A stretch of DNA of 64,000 nt from Panopea generosa (GCA_029582155.1 CM055898.1:19990229-20054228), one strand, 5' to 3'. Positions 1 through 13,410 are shown, counted from the first letter of the stretch. Notes: generated by a model not told the origin, from the letters alone. A program made the numbers and translations.

Positions 1-484
1 GACTACCTTCTGAGTGAAAAATAATTATAGATATTAAGTCTATCGTCTAGATATCAAACTGCCGTACGAAATTATTTGGGAAAGGTTTAGCAGTTTAAAC
101 ATACTTAATTTTATTGAATTGGAGTTAGATTTATCTTCAACTCTCTCCCCAGGATGTAACAAGTTTACAACATAAAACATGCATGGAAACAGTGTATGAA
201 TGGTATGAAATTAGAATTTTTTTTTTTTTTTTTTTTTTAAATAATGTTCGAATTAAAACAATTAAAGAAGTTAACTTGAAGGAGTTTTATCACATATCCT
301 TTAATGTTATGAATAAAAACAACACTACACATTGTTAATTCCGTCAGGATTTAATAGATACTTCTTTGAAAGCGAACAAAATAAAAGTATAACACGCACG
401 TAAATATTACCTATATGTACATCTTTACATCATTTGGTGAATGAATATACATGCATCGATTTATGTTAAAACTAACAAGATTTG

Positions 485-725
485 ATTTTCTTTTATTGGG
501 TTTAACGCCATTTTCAACACATTTCAGGTTATATCTGCCATATCCACTTTATTGGTGCAGAAATACCTCAAAATGTTTCCGAGTAGAATCACCGTTTTTC
601 CACAAGTAACTAACAAACTTTCTCTCATAAAGTTTTTGGAGCGAGAGGAAATCTAACCTTAGCCCTACCCAGTGAAAGGATCTTGAGACAAAGCCTTAAA
701 CCACCCGGCCACGGAGGACCCTTAC
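485..725 (-). mobile_element. tRNA-derived SINE (family 1)
   Basis: Read on the minus strand it starts gggtcctccgtggccgggtg gtttaagg, a Leu/Ser-type tRNA A box, and ends cgttaaacccaataaaa. It shares over 200 bp with 14708-14936 and 34010-34240 (for example agtaac...aaactttctctcataa and cacatttcaggttatat). Confidence 0.8.
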
Positions 726-867
726 AATAAAACCTTCGAATATATTAATTAAAAATTGTTAAAATAATGTTGATGGCTGGTGCTATCAATCTGGATTGTA
801 GATATCTACTATGTATGAAGACATCAATATTGAAAATGTTATTTTAAATATTTTAAATAACAATAAC

Positions 868-995
868 TGTTCAATAACCATAGCTGTTCAAAAACCATAG
901 ATTGTCAATAACCATAGTTGTTCAATAACCATATAACCATAGCTTGTCAATTACCATAGCTGTTCAATAACCATAGCTTTTTAATAACCATAGTT
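868..995. repeat. Short-period tandem repeat ttcaataaccatag
   Basis: Seven or so copies of ttcaataaccatagctg with a period of about 18-20 bp and small indels. Confidence 0.85.
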
Positions 996-2594
996 AACCT
1001 GGTTAATATATAATAAATATATATATATATAATATAACATGGTTAATAACAATTGCATGTTTTGTGTGTGTCAAATCAAATTTTCACACTGAAGTTATAT
1101 ACGACAAATTGACATTTCATTGGAGTTTTTTTTATCATACAATAAAAACTAAGAAAAATAAAAAAATATTATATTTTACTTGTAGATAAAACGCCAAGCG
1201 GCTGAACGGCCTAGAGTGCTCGCTATTGAAATCTTTCCTGTCAGGGCTGAGGACATTTGCTCGAATCCATCTCAGTTCAAAAAATGTATGTGAAACAACT
1301 TTTCTATACAAATGCATCTTTGAATACTCTTGCAATACATATAACAATAATAACTAATACACTTTCATATTTTGGTATATCTGCACTGAAACATTTTTGT
1401 TTAAGACGCCGTCTAGTCACCTTTTATCTGTAACGGCTGAGGACGTTGGCTAGTACCCAGCTTGGTCAAAAACTGTATGCGAAAAAGTGTGTCAGTTGAT
1501 TGTGAAAGAACGTTGGTTCTACTTAGATTCATTCTGAGATCTTCATCCATCAATCAAACGGAATATGCCATATATATCCTGTCATGTGTTGAAAATAGTG
1601 CTGAACAATACTAAAAACATTATATGCGTACTGTATTATTAAATGTTGATGGTGACTTAAGCAGCATCGGGAAGTAATATTTGTGTTCATATGGGCGTTT
1701 AAACATAATGTTCCACTCCTAGTCAAATACCATTTCTGTATGCTTATTAAAACATAATGTTGTTTTCGAGCTCCGTTCAAGTTTCAAATAACACACAACT
1801 TATATTAGCATGACATAAAACTTGGTTTAAATCTCAACTAACGGAAATATTAACTTTACTCAATTGTAGTATGAAATGCTGCATTATTAATAATTGTTTT
1901 ATTCAGTTAAGTAAGTAAGTATGTAAGGACATTTTTATTTATGTCGGCAAGACAATAATAGCAATAGCATACACTATACATTGCTTTGATGTGATGTATA
2001 TTCGTATCGTTATTTATATGTGTGTGTTTAAATTAGGGACAACTCTTTCATGAATTCATAATCACAAGTTTTGTAAAATACATGTTTGTCTCCCTTTATT
2101 CAGTATTGTTACAATAAAGTAGTTTTTATCATATAGTTATATAATGAAAAGTAGTATGTGCAGTTTATTATATACTGGACGGAACAGCTAACCCGCCACG
2201 TAACATTTATGTATTTTCTCAAAAAGTATCAACACGTTGAAAATAAGCATTTCGTGCCAAACAGATGCGCCCGAGTAAATATATTGAATTTCGCCATCAA
2301 CCTACATGTATGTAATGCCAATACAAGTTGTAATATCCCTACTTAATATTCTGACGAAATATATATCAACCACTCTAGAAAATTTGTATATATTTTCACG
2401 AGATCACACTTGTAAAAATTAAAAGTTATTTTATTTGTTAACAGCTGATGTCGTTTTAAATGTTATTTTTTAAACTGTAAGGGAAGGGATGAATCAAATG
2501 TTGGAAGAACTTGTGATCTAACCGCACTTCTGTATATATAAATAAAAACAAAATGTTTAAACCAGCATTCATTGATAAACTAACGTAATTGTTG

Positions 2595-2745
2595 TGTTCA
2601 ATTAGCGCAATTTTTGTATTTAAATAACGCAACTTCTGTGTTCAATTAACACAACTTTACTTTTGTGTTAAAAATACGCAACTTCTTAGTTCAATTAACA
2701 ATTTGTGTTATCAATTAACGAAACTCTTGTGTTCAGTAACACAAC
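2595..2745. repeat. Degenerate tandem repeat, about 30 bp
   Basis: Copies of ttgtgttcaattaacgcaac-like units, five or so, with variable spacing. Confidence 0.75.
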
Positions 2746-5700
2746 ATTTTTATTTCAACGTGCCAGCAAATCATCTATTTAGGAAAACTCATATTGGTCA
2801 ACGCATGCTACTCGGCTTTTTAAACGTCTCAATAAGGTATTTTATAATAGCACACACATATATAGTGTTTTGTCGTCTATGACTAGTAAACTATATGAAG
2901 CAAATCGAATTTTCCATTTAACAGTCTCAAATACAATAGTTTGATTATGAGTGTAATTTAGATTTGGACTCCCTATTCCCTCAAATTGCAAAAGGGAAAT
3001 TTTAACACTATTATTAAAACATCCTGAAAGTGTTGTACCATCGTTACCAGGATAGTAAACACAGTGATAATACAATACTTGTAGTTTACCCAAAGCGTTT
3101 GGTTGTACACGTTCCCTTAATACTTTAATTGTTTAACATAATTCACTTCATGAATTTTTAAGAGAGTGTTGAGAAGTTACAAAGTTACAAAAGAAGATGA
3201 TAATTGAAATACTAATCACTTAACATTAAACAATTGGAAATAGTACAAACATACTGATAGGTGTCAAAAATGAATAAAACAACATTTTTATCAATCTGTT
3301 ATCTTTTATAACATGTACAATGGATTTAATGAGGTTAAAACATTGTATTAAAAGAAATAGAATTTTAATACACCATTATATATATGATATTACTTAGTTA
3401 AGTTGTAGTAAAATGACATTTTCATCTCTTTGAACACAACGTAATATATTTATTACACCATACAAACAAATAAACGTGTATATACAAAGACTCGGTGAAT
3501 CAACGTCAGTCAGCTTTTTTAAGGATTTTTCAGGATTTAAATCTAGCAGAAATGTTATTGTGCCAGTTATAAAAGTCACATAAAAATGTTGTATAAATGA
3601 AAGTTATTGGAGCTGTTTGTTATACTTTAACAGTGGTATTTCTGTACATATTATTTATACTAGACATTGTTTATGATTCGGAGGAAATCGCTATAGTTAC
3701 CTAGGTAATAGAGAGAATGTTACCTTAAAACATAGGAAAAGCACTCGTCACATGAGATGATCACTGAATCCTTTCTGGGCATATAACGAAGCGAATGAGT
3801 GTCTGGCGGATTTCACGAGGCTACAGCCTATTTCTATTACTTTAATTCAATCATAAATACAGTAACTGTTTGAATTTAAAATAATACAATTGCAACTAAC
3901 GTGTTTTAAGGGTTTTTATCTGGGTTGTTAGGGCTTTTTCAAATTTTAAGTCATTATTGGCAAATTGTGCGCAAACATGGCTTATTATTAAAATAATGAT
4001 ATCTTGGTTGTATGAAACTTTAACGAATTTACGACTGTGTTAAAAGAATGCAACTTCAAATGTAGCATCAATACTCAACTGAGAAATTGTTCACGCCAAA
4101 ACAAATTTATATAGAAATATAACGAGGACACTGTGTGTTTGTGTTAGGCTCGGTTTTGTTTCGGGAAAGAAAAATTTTGAAATTTTAGTTAAACGGAATT
4201 ATATTTATTTTGATTAAAATATGAACGCCAATGTAACATTCCTGCATAATTTAAATCACTTGTGTTATGTGTTTATGTGGCACATTACTTTGAATAATGT
4301 ATCATTGATGTGTAAATGCCCATGCAAAATATTAACTTTTTTCGAGTTTAGTTACGAAGTTAAGCTTTATAATTTCATTTTATAATTAGAGTTTTAGTAA
4401 TTCCACTACTTCACGTTTAACATTTAATCCGTCGAGCACCCATTGAACTTAATATGTTTCGGTTTGTTTTAAAGATTAAATAAAGAAATTGTCTTACATA
4501 GTAATACTTTTAAGTTTTGCCATATCATTTAAAATTTATTTAAATACGGCAGGTTGTAATGTCTCAACTCGCGACTATGATTGCTAGTGTGCGACGTGTA
4601 TGTTATTTGGTTTCTTGGTCATTTCTATGTGGGTTTCAATGAGTGTTTTATTCCATTACAATATTAATATATACGCGGTGTAAGCTAATGATGTACTAGT
4701 GGTAGCCCTTATTTAACATTCTTGCACCGTGAAATCTCATTGTCTTTTATTGTAGAATGCAGTAATACTTGCTAGTTACCATTTTACCAATCAATGTCCA
4801 ATCGAATTTGAAAACTAATTTTGATTAATATTACTATTTTCGTTAATATGTGTTGTTATTCAAGTATCCAAGGGAGCTTCATATGCCATTTTTTAATTAT
4901 CAAAATAACTTACACATCTAATCAAATATCTGTTTATGTATACTGATTACAGTGGATTTTTCCAATAAGACAATTAAAAAAATTTCTGATTGCAATAGTT
5001 AAAATAGGGATTACTAAGATTACTAGGCATCTACACTTAGTCATGTGTGTAAAGACATTGAGATTCTCACTGTGCAAACCCATGTATTTGATCGTTCTTT
5101 TATATGTTAGATCAAACTGGATGATTTTACTGACTTTTTATATTTCTCAAATCCTTTATTATAACTAATCTCATTATAAATTATATGCGCATTATACCGT
5201 GCAAAAACATTGCATGTATATAACAGAACAGAACCCTTAACTTTAACAACAGCTTTAGCAGTTTTTTAAACAAAGCCAGTGATAAATAAATGTAGGTTTA
5301 ACTGATTGACAATGTAAACTATATTATGAATGAAAATGTAAATGATGGAAAATCATAACTACTAAAAGTAGAAATACTGGTACGATTATTATTTTCTTGG
5401 TCAAATATATAAGCAAATGAAAGGATAACGATTAATCAGAGGTTATTAAGCATGATCATGCCATACAAAACAAATGTTTAAATGACACACAAAGGAGTAC
5501 TGTAATAAGAAATGGGCAAATAATTAGAAGTAATGATGATTTACACTTTTAGATAATTCATCATGTCCATTTAAATTAAGATCATGTTAGAATTAAGGAT
5601 CATATTTAGCAATTAATTTTATAGAATCAGCAAACAAATAACATGTTGATAATACTCCGTGATTATACAATAACACAGCTTACGTAAACAATGTACCATG

Positions 5701-6752
5701 ACACTATGTATTTATAATAGGAAAATAACTATACAATTATAAGAAGACACAACAATCAAAGCAGCATGAACATATATGGAATACTTAAACACGTACAATA
5801 AAAAAACTAGATAAGAAACGTTAAAAGTGGTCACCGCCTTGAAATGTTCAGTAGAAAAAAACGCATTTGGGGAGCTTAAACCTATTTATTTATTAAGTAT
5901 CGCTCTACCCTCGTTGTCGTTATATTAGACGAGACAATGTAAGTAAGACAATCACCGCCAGACGGCAGTATGCCCATGCGTATATTGCCGGTTTAAATAT
6001 TTGTAAATAAATGTCTTAATATCGTTATACGCTCAATGGTGTCAAGATCGAATTGATGTTTTGACATTAGTAAAATCGATTTCAAGATTGTCATGTGTCC
6101 TTTCAAATAACGCAATGATATCAAGTGTACGATGTTTACGTCTGTGTCATATCTATCTGAGTACTGGAATCCTAAATTATACTAAGAAATAATATTGACT
6201 TTGTTGTGGTTAGAACTGAATGCAGTTTTATCATACTAAACGTCTCACACACCAATTAACTTTGTACTCTTCTACATATAGAGACATGCACTTCTGGAAC
6301 ACTGGATATATTACCAATGGTTCTAAAAGTGCCTTATTTCCATAGATGGTCCTCTGTTGGTCCAAATATTCAGAAAAAAAACATGGGGTTGACAAAGTTG
6401 CTTTTTCACAATTTCGATGGTTTGATTGCATCCCTTTATTTTGACAATTCTGCCCATTTGTTGCAGTGTATCACTACGCATCTTTAAACTGTTATAGCAT
6501 CATCAAACAGTTCACAATGTCACCCAAACTTTGCAGAAATCATGAAAATGTTCGAATGTTTTTATGTGCATAAAGAAATATACCATTTTATGCATTTTTA
6601 ACATAAAAAAATGCCCAACCGCTTTATACAGCTCTAATTTCTTTGGTGTAATAATCTTGCTACTGTCATGTAAGGGAGATTATTTCCCAGTGAGACCTTA
6701 AAGCTTATTAGTCAACTGAATATTAAATGTCGGTAACCTCTTATAACTTGTT

Positions 6753-6754
6753 GT

Positions 6755-6786
<32 letters not shown>
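6753..6786. repeat. (TG)n microsatellite
   Basis: About 17 uninterrupted TG dinucleotides. Confidence 0.95.
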
Positions 6787-6787
<1 letters not shown>

Positions 6788-7476
6788 TATTTAGTTTATG
6801 TATGTCATGTTTATGCTGCTTCAGCTTTGTCTAATGCTAAATGCCTCGTCATCTGATTTAGATATTATTTTCGGTTCAATTATTTCTTTTAGTTAAACTA
6901 TATAATATAAAACAATGAATAGATAAAACAGGACACTGTTCAAATTAACAAAAGTTGACACTATTTAACACCGACGAATACCATATATGTATTGTTATCT
7001 GCTTATTGAAACTATAGTGGGATAAAAAACTAACTGACAAGGAGCTATGACATTACTGTAACTTTTAACGTGTTTTTAACACTCGTATAATAATGTATTT
7101 ACATACAGAACAACATATAATTACATGTTTCAGAAAGTGTATATGTTATACATATACCGGCAAACGAAATACTGTTTATCTCTATCTAATAGTAAAAGTG
7201 AATCGTAACTTATTTCATCTAAGACTGTATCGAAACCTGATTCGATATAATGTTTCATATTGCATATTTTGTTTAAATGGTATATGTCCATCTCGTTTTC
7301 TCGTTGTCTTTATTGAATATTTAAACAACACAGTTAGTCTCTGGTAAATGCTGTATTTTCATAAACATTTTCAGTGTCGAAATTGGTGTTCTCGTAGACA
7401 GCTGTAATGAAATAGTGATGATAATAATAATAATAAAATTCCTACATTTGGTATTTAACCTAATGCTACAAGAGAA

Positions 7477-7479
<3 letters not shown>

Positions 7480-7526
<47 letters not shown>
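7480..7526. repeat. (TG)n(AG)n microsatellite
   Basis: About 19 TG units followed by a short GA run. Confidence 0.95.
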
Positions 7527-7775
7527 AATATTTAGTTTATGTATAATTAAATTGTAAATAAGTGGTTTTATATTAATTGACTTGTAAATGTATATATTTC
7601 ATTGATAGTTATATGGGTACAGTTACAATCACTGTTGCATTAATTTTTTTTCATTATTTGAAATTCTCAAAACTTTATACAAATGAAATTATAAATACTA
7701 TGTTTAACTTACATATAAATATACCAATTTCGTAACTGCAGTTAAGCAAAGCAGATATGTTTTCCCAATACTTAC

Positions 7776-7857
7776 GATCGTCCATGTCGTCTTCGTCTTC
7801 TTCATCATCCATAGTAATGAAGTCTCTCAAACAGTCATGGATATACACATACTGGTC
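7776..7857 (-). CDS. RPTP exon 24: end of phosphatase domain, acidic tail
   Basis: An 82-nt exon, phase 0 in (attgtccag) and phase 1 out at a consensus donor gtaagt. It reads DQYVYIHDCLRDFITMDDEE then DEDDMDD. D-Q-Y-x-Y-I-H-D-C-L completes the Q-loop and last helix. The run of Asp and Glu after it is an acidic tail. If the donor is ignored the frame stays open for about 35 more codons before a stop. The next exon below 7776 was not identified. Its acceptor lies inside a 117-bp triplication. Confidence 0.9.
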
Positions 7858-8205
7858 CTGGACAATATATTAGCAGAGTAGTTTAATTACCGGTATAGAA
7901 ATGCATTCATTACGACATTCGTGAGTGCATATAAAACGGTCCTGATTAACATGTATAGTATGTACATACTGGTCCTGGACAATATATCAGCAGAATAGTT
8001 TAATTACTGGTATAGCAAGGTATTCATTATGACATTCGTGAGTGCATACAAAAATGTCCTGAAAAACATGTATAGTATGTTCATACTGGTCCTGGACATT
8101 ATTTTAGCAGAGTAGTTTAGTTACCGGTATAGAATCGTATTTGTTATGACATTTGTGAGTGAATACGAAACCGTCCCGAATAACATGTATAGTATGTACA
8201 TACTG
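7850..8205. repeat. 117-bp tandem triplication spanning the exon 24 acceptor
   Basis: The motif actggtcctggac recurs at 7851, 7968 and 8085, with a fourth remnant at 8202, an exact 117-bp spacing. Copies differ by scattered substitutions. Read on the minus strand each unit carries gtccag followed by gaccagtat, that is the acceptor and the first bases of exon 24. The true exon is the copy at 7851-7860, and the other two are decoy acceptors upstream in the intron. Confidence 0.93.
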
Positions 8206-8646
8206 TTTGGAAATAGTTGATTATATTATATACGATAATATGTGTAATATCAAAAGCAAGTTATATGTTATAAAGTATTTTCTTATTTATGTAAATGTTG
8301 GTGAAGTTCGGCACTGTGTACGACGAATACAAAATACAAATACGCAATAATGAAAACAAAACCAGTGTTCACAATTTTGTTTATAATTAACCCAAATAGA
8401 TGTTAATTAATAATTAAAGACCGGACAAGTGTGAATTAATGAATCGTGTTAATAATCATCAAAACTGGTGTACTCAATCATAACGCGAACATCTTTTTTA
8501 CAAAGGGTTTCTGTATTTTGATAAAAAGTGTTCCGGAGACAACTTAATTGTTTTTCTATGAGATATGAACTAAACTCAAAATCACAAAGGTAAGCCATTT
8601 CTGATTATTACTTTAGAATACATTGTTTAGCAAAGCATGGTATTAC

Positions 8647-8782
8647 CTCCGTTTGTACCATATTACATCTCTGGTTCCTCATTGACAAAACTAGATTGTA
8701 TATGTCCACCTCGTCATGGTCCCGAATATGCTGTAGGAGGTGGTCCACGGCTATAAAGGTTCCCGTTCTACCGACACCAGCA
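8647..8782 (-). CDS. RPTP exon 23: phosphatase P-loop and Q-loop
   Basis: A 136-nt exon, phase 2 in (accaacag) and phase 0 out (donor gtaata). It completes HCS and reads [40 protein letters not shown] and MVQTE. It holds the phosphate-binding loop A-G-V-G-R-T-G and the start of the Q-loop. Both versions of exon 22 join to it in phase. Confidence 0.96.
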
Positions 8783-10709
8783 CTGTTGGTAATATCATCG
8801 CAACAAAAGTTAAATTAATATATCAATGAGAGTATAAAAAAGGTTAGTATTGTTAGGTATGCAATTATCAGGATTTAAATGATAATAGTTAGCATAGCCA
8901 TAGTGGTTTATTTCTAATGATGAGATTCAGAATGGTAGTTAAACGTAATCGAAGACTTGTTCAAAATACTTGATCATGTTAGATTTTTAAATGTGTTCTT
9001 AATATATAAAACTTGTTTAAACATTTCTAATCAGTTTGTTTAAGGTATTTCATTACAAATATTAAAATTAATAAATATTCATAGGAAGAATAGCTGAACC
9101 CTGATCGAAGGTCATCATCTGAATGTCCTAGCATATAACTTAGGTTTGCAATGCACCATCTTCATTGTGCACTGTTATTCTTTCATCTGTAACAATATTA
9201 CAGAGCGGAAATGGCAATAAAATAACAGTTAACGAAATACCATTGATCGTTGATGGAAGAAGATGGAACTAAAACCAGACCAATCTATTCCGTATGCAGT
9301 ACAAACACGAAATCACAACATTTGACCGCTAGTTTAACAGCAGCGATATCATTAACAGATAAAAATGGAACAATTCACCCTGAAGCCGTTTCTGTGTGTA
9401 AAATACGTTCTTAAAATCTCCTTTTTTAAAATAACCGGCTATATTAGAAAGTACAATGTATATAATTTAACATTCGATCGTTGTTCATGACTTGACTGCA
9501 TGAAATTAATTAATGGTTACATAGCTACCAGGCGGACAGGACATTAATACAATTTTGACTATCACAATTGACGCAACATGTATACCTAAACTTTGACACT
9601 GCAACTATACTGAGTACCAAAAGTTTTGTCAGATAAAATACATGGGAAATCCCATAGGGTACATTTAAAGCGGATGTGTGTCTGGATATGGAATTGATCT
9701 TTTGAAGATGCAGTCTGAAATTGAATTTGGATTTGTAACAAACAGAATCGGTGAATAAATCAAATATGCCAACTTTCATTCTGGTGATATCTACCATTTT
9801 TAATCATTATTTTTTCAATGTAAAGGGAGGTAATTTACCGACTTCATAACTTTCAAGAGGGAATGCATGTACAGTGATGACATATTATGCATTGTTTTAC
9901 AAGTTTATATTTTCTGGTGTTTTATCTCATCATTAACACAGTTTCAGTTGTTTGATTAGACAAGCACTATGCTTTTATTTGACAAATGTTTTACACAAAG
10001 GGGCAATAACTTTCAATCAGACCATAAAATAAATCCAAATTCTGTTGATGTTGCTCTTAGTACTTTGACAAATATAGTTGAATTAAAAAAAATATCAAAA
10101 TCATTTTTTGTATTATAGTTAAACTTGCATGAAAATACCGACAAAACTTTTGGAACTCAGTAAACTTACACTACCTGTATTTGTTATATACCTCGGTATT
10201 CATTTCAGTATACACAATGTACAAGAGAAACAAGGACGGACGGACAAATATACATATGAACTAACTCAATCTAGGGCAATAGCTGTATCCTGTGGTAATT
10301 TATTCGGATTGTGGATAAACCACACATATCGATAAACCAACTATAAGCACATGCTTTGAAATGGAATGATATATATATACTATGAGCAGTTATCTAGTCG
10401 CAATCAGATTGACATTACAGATTTATATGTTGTTTTAATATGCTAGTTGATGTATTTGTTGACAATGCTGGGAACATGCTTATACACTAGTATTGTACGC
10501 ATGCTCTATGTTAACTATGTAAACTTTAATTTGAAAAAAAGAATTATATTTCGTACGTTATTTTATTCAGCACCACCAAATTATGTTATTTTAAAACACA
10601 CCGTATACCAGTGCCAAATAAAACAATGTTTTATTTCATTTATATTGCACTTAACAGTTTAGCTTTATTCATAAATTTGGTTGTGCAATATCAGTCCATG
10701 AATACTAAC

Positions 10710-10867
10710 CTGCAATGCACAACCATTGGACCAGTTCTGTCTCTCACATCGTTGGAGTGTTGTCTTACAGCTTTTACAAAATCCAAAAGTAGTGATGGAC
10801 TATCTGGACATCCCATATCTGGCCATTTAAGGTATGCAAAATGTCGCACCAATCTCCTGGTTTCTTT
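10710..10867 (-). CDS. RPTP exon 22B: alternative WPD-loop exon, WPD version
   Basis: A 158-nt exon, phase 0 in (acceptor atgttatag) and phase 2 out (donor gttagt). It encodes KETRRLVRHFAYLKWPDMGC then PDSPSLLLDFVKAVRQHSND and VRDRTGPMVVHC, with AG completing the Ser of the P-loop. It contains the general-acid Asp of the WPD loop and the catalytic HC, so it builds an active enzyme. A cag acceptor 11 nt further in is possible, but it would shorten the segment and change the phase. The chosen start aligns position by position with exon 22A (10 residues to H-F). Confidence 0.88.
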
Positions 10868-12466
10868 CTATAACATGCATAACATACTGGGATCATAACA
10901 TGAGGTTGTACAATATCATGCATGTGTCTGAAAATGTTGGTAAAATCTGTCTGTATACGATGAGGTTTCGAAGAACAGAAATAAATAAGACAGAAAGACC
11001 AGTAATTCCTTCGACTTATACACATTTAACATATAACTGAACTTAACATTGCTTGTCAACATTGCTTGTCATGAATATTATTCCCGCTTAACTAGAACAT
11101 GGTCGTGTGATGACAATAAGATACATTTTCGTGATTAACATTAAGTTGATCCGTATTAAGACATGGTGAACATAGAGATGTGCTTATGTAAGGTAAATAT
11201 TTAGGAAGAATTGCCCCTTGCTTGAGCAAATATGGTTATGGGGTAAAAATTACTCCCTGTTTTATGTTCCATGTTTCAGAAAGGCAGTTACGTAAAAGGT
11301 GTATTCTTGCTTTACAAAAACAAGATGGCTAAGTACTGGAATGTGAAAACGATGTACCATTGTCTTCACAGGATGCTTTGGGATATAAAGGTTTGTGATT
11401 ACAATATATCGTTTTGAAAATGGCTGATTGCTTCCTTTATATTTGATAGACTTGGTCTCCACTAAAACAAGTAACTATGTAATAAAGACGGTTCTAAGCT
11501 TAAATGTTGTTATGTAACAAATACTGATCACGCACTGCCTTCAGAACAAGATGACAATGAGATAGATAATGGTCGTTGCTGCTTAGACATGATTGGTATG
11601 CTGTAACGATGGATCCTCACAATAATAAGGATAGAACGCAGTTGTATCTCTCTTGTAATGTATAAATTAAACTTAACATTTACATCGGTTAGTGTAAGTA
11701 TCACATGGCAAAATGTTATATAATTCATGTAGTTCTCGCTTTCATTTCTCTTCCAATGTTTATGTGTTGTTTAATCTTAATGTTACTCTAGGTATTGGAC
11801 TGCTTTCATTGAAATGTTTATTTATTACTGTTACAAAATCAAATTTGATTTAAACATTACCATGTTATGCTATAAAAAAGGTACATGTTGAAAACCCATG
11901 CATCAGTTTGAAATAAAATTAACGAGTTCTTCTAATGCTATAAAAGAAAACTATATGATACAAACACATATATTAGTTATAAATTAGATTAAAGTCTATT
12001 AAAAGTATCCCCTGCAAACATTAAACACATCCACGAGGAAAAAGTATCAGAGTTTGGTTTTATTCAGTCCATGAGGGACAATGCAATATCCCACACCTCT
12101 CCTGTCCGTAGATTTCTATGATTTCAAAGAACCAGTAATAATAACAGAAACTGTAAAACAACATGAAATACATAAAAAACATCATCAAAAGAAATATATA
12201 TGTACTTGAGTACCATCAATCAAAGAATCAAAATAAGAAGCAATATCTATACATATATGCATAATTACAAACATATATCTATCTATCACATAAAATGCAA
12301 ACTAAGATTATATATATCTCAATTCATTATTCATGTGCAATACAGATCTCTACATCTTAACAAGCATAAACATTTGTTTAAAACTAAAACATAACATCTA
12401 TGGAATAGTCACTATCCACCATGTCACGGAAAATGTTCACCATTTATGATTGAAGCATGCTTATAC

Positions 12467-12618
12467 CTGCAATGGGCCAAAAGAGGGCCGCTAGGAAATG
12501 GAGGTCGGTACTGCCTCACCATGGCTATAAAGTTAACAACGGGCCACGTTCTACTTGGACAGCCAAAGTATGGCCATTTTAGGAAGTGAAAATGTTTCAC
12601 TCGCAGTGTTTTGCTGCC
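12467..12618 (-). CDS. RPTP exon 22A: alternative WPD-loop exon, WPY version
   Basis: A 152-nt exon, phase 0 in (acceptor cacacgcag behind a T-rich tract) and phase 2 out (donor gtataa). It reads GSKTLRVKHFHFLKWPYFGC then PSRTWPVVNFIAMVRQYRPP and FPSGPLLAHC, with the last two bases AG completing Ser with exon 23. It is homologous along its length to 10710-10867, but the catalytic Asp of WPD is Tyr. It is open throughout with intact splice sites, so it does not look like a decayed copy. No second P-loop exon follows it before 22B, so it is not part of a separate D2 domain. Used instead of 22B it would give a domain with an intact [10 protein letters not shown] but no general acid. Confidence 0.82.
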
Positions 12619-12771
12619 CTGCGTGTGCAAAAATCAAGAAACAGAAAACAAATTAGCAATCATTATAGAAGAAATGTAAATTTCACTTCGATGCGATTAT
12701 TTTGACATTAATGACATCTTGAATAATGGACTTGAATTATTAAAAAACAGAAATGCATACAGATAACTTAC

Positions 12772-12894
12772 CAACTTAACTTCTATAATCCTAATTGTAT
12801 AATCAGACAAGTTTGACTCCGACTGTATCGAAACGACGAGATCTCCATAGCACAGCGGTTCGTTTAGTTCTGGCCAGTATTTGTTGCATTTAGC
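12772..12894 (-). CDS. RPTP exon 21: phosphatase domain, KCxxYWP
   Basis: An exact 41-codon exon, phase 0 in (ttttag) and phase 0 out (donor gtaagt). It encodes AKCNKYWPELNEPLCYGDLV then VSIQSESNLSDYTIRIIEVK and L. The K-C-x-x-Y-W-P motif and the following beta strands are standard. This exon is the common upstream partner of the two alternative WPD-loop exons. Confidence 0.95.
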
Positions 12895-13410
12895 CTAAAA
12901 TGTAAAAACAACGAATTAAAAAAAGAACAGAGGACATGGAAGAATGCATCCCGCATAATACGTAAATATGTGTCAACAGACGTAGAATTTAAAAGAGACT
13001 GCCACAGCAATATGATACAATAAATACATAGTATTAATACAATAACGGCAATAGAAACATTTAGAAGAAATGAAACCTGTAGTAAGCTTATTTGAACGAC
13101 CAGTAACAGAACCGTCATATTAGGCAATCATTTATATACTTTATGATCATGAGTGTGCCTAAATGAACTGAACTGCTAGTGATGAAGGAGTGCACGCTAA
13201 CTGAAATACAGTGTGGATGTAAACTGACATGCAGAATGGACGGGAAAGATACATCAACTGAACCTAAGAAATGTTATGTAATTATTCTAACGTATGTTCA
13301 AACCAAATACTTTTAAAATTATAATAATTAGTTTCACTTGTAGATTTTGTATAAATCATTTGTCCATCAAAAAGAAAAATATTTGGCTCAATTGAGCCAG
13401 TTTGTACTCA

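Larger units (their letters stand above)
1..7775. other. 3' part of the RPTP locus or its flank, no exon recognised
   Basis: AT-rich, with a T run at 220-238, one SINE, two short-period repeats and TG microsatellites. I searched the minus strand for a C-terminal exon with a phase-1 entry and found none I could support. Confidence 0.6.

Noticed and set aside
2842..3093. Possible extra RPTP exon on the minus strand
   Set aside because: An 83-residue frame without recognisable domain motifs; no convincing acceptor-donor pair matched the needed phase 1.
12467..12618. A second (D2) phosphatase domain
   Set aside because: It lies 5' of the other WPD exon, only one copy of each other catalytic exon exists, and no second P-loop exon is present between 12466 and 10868.
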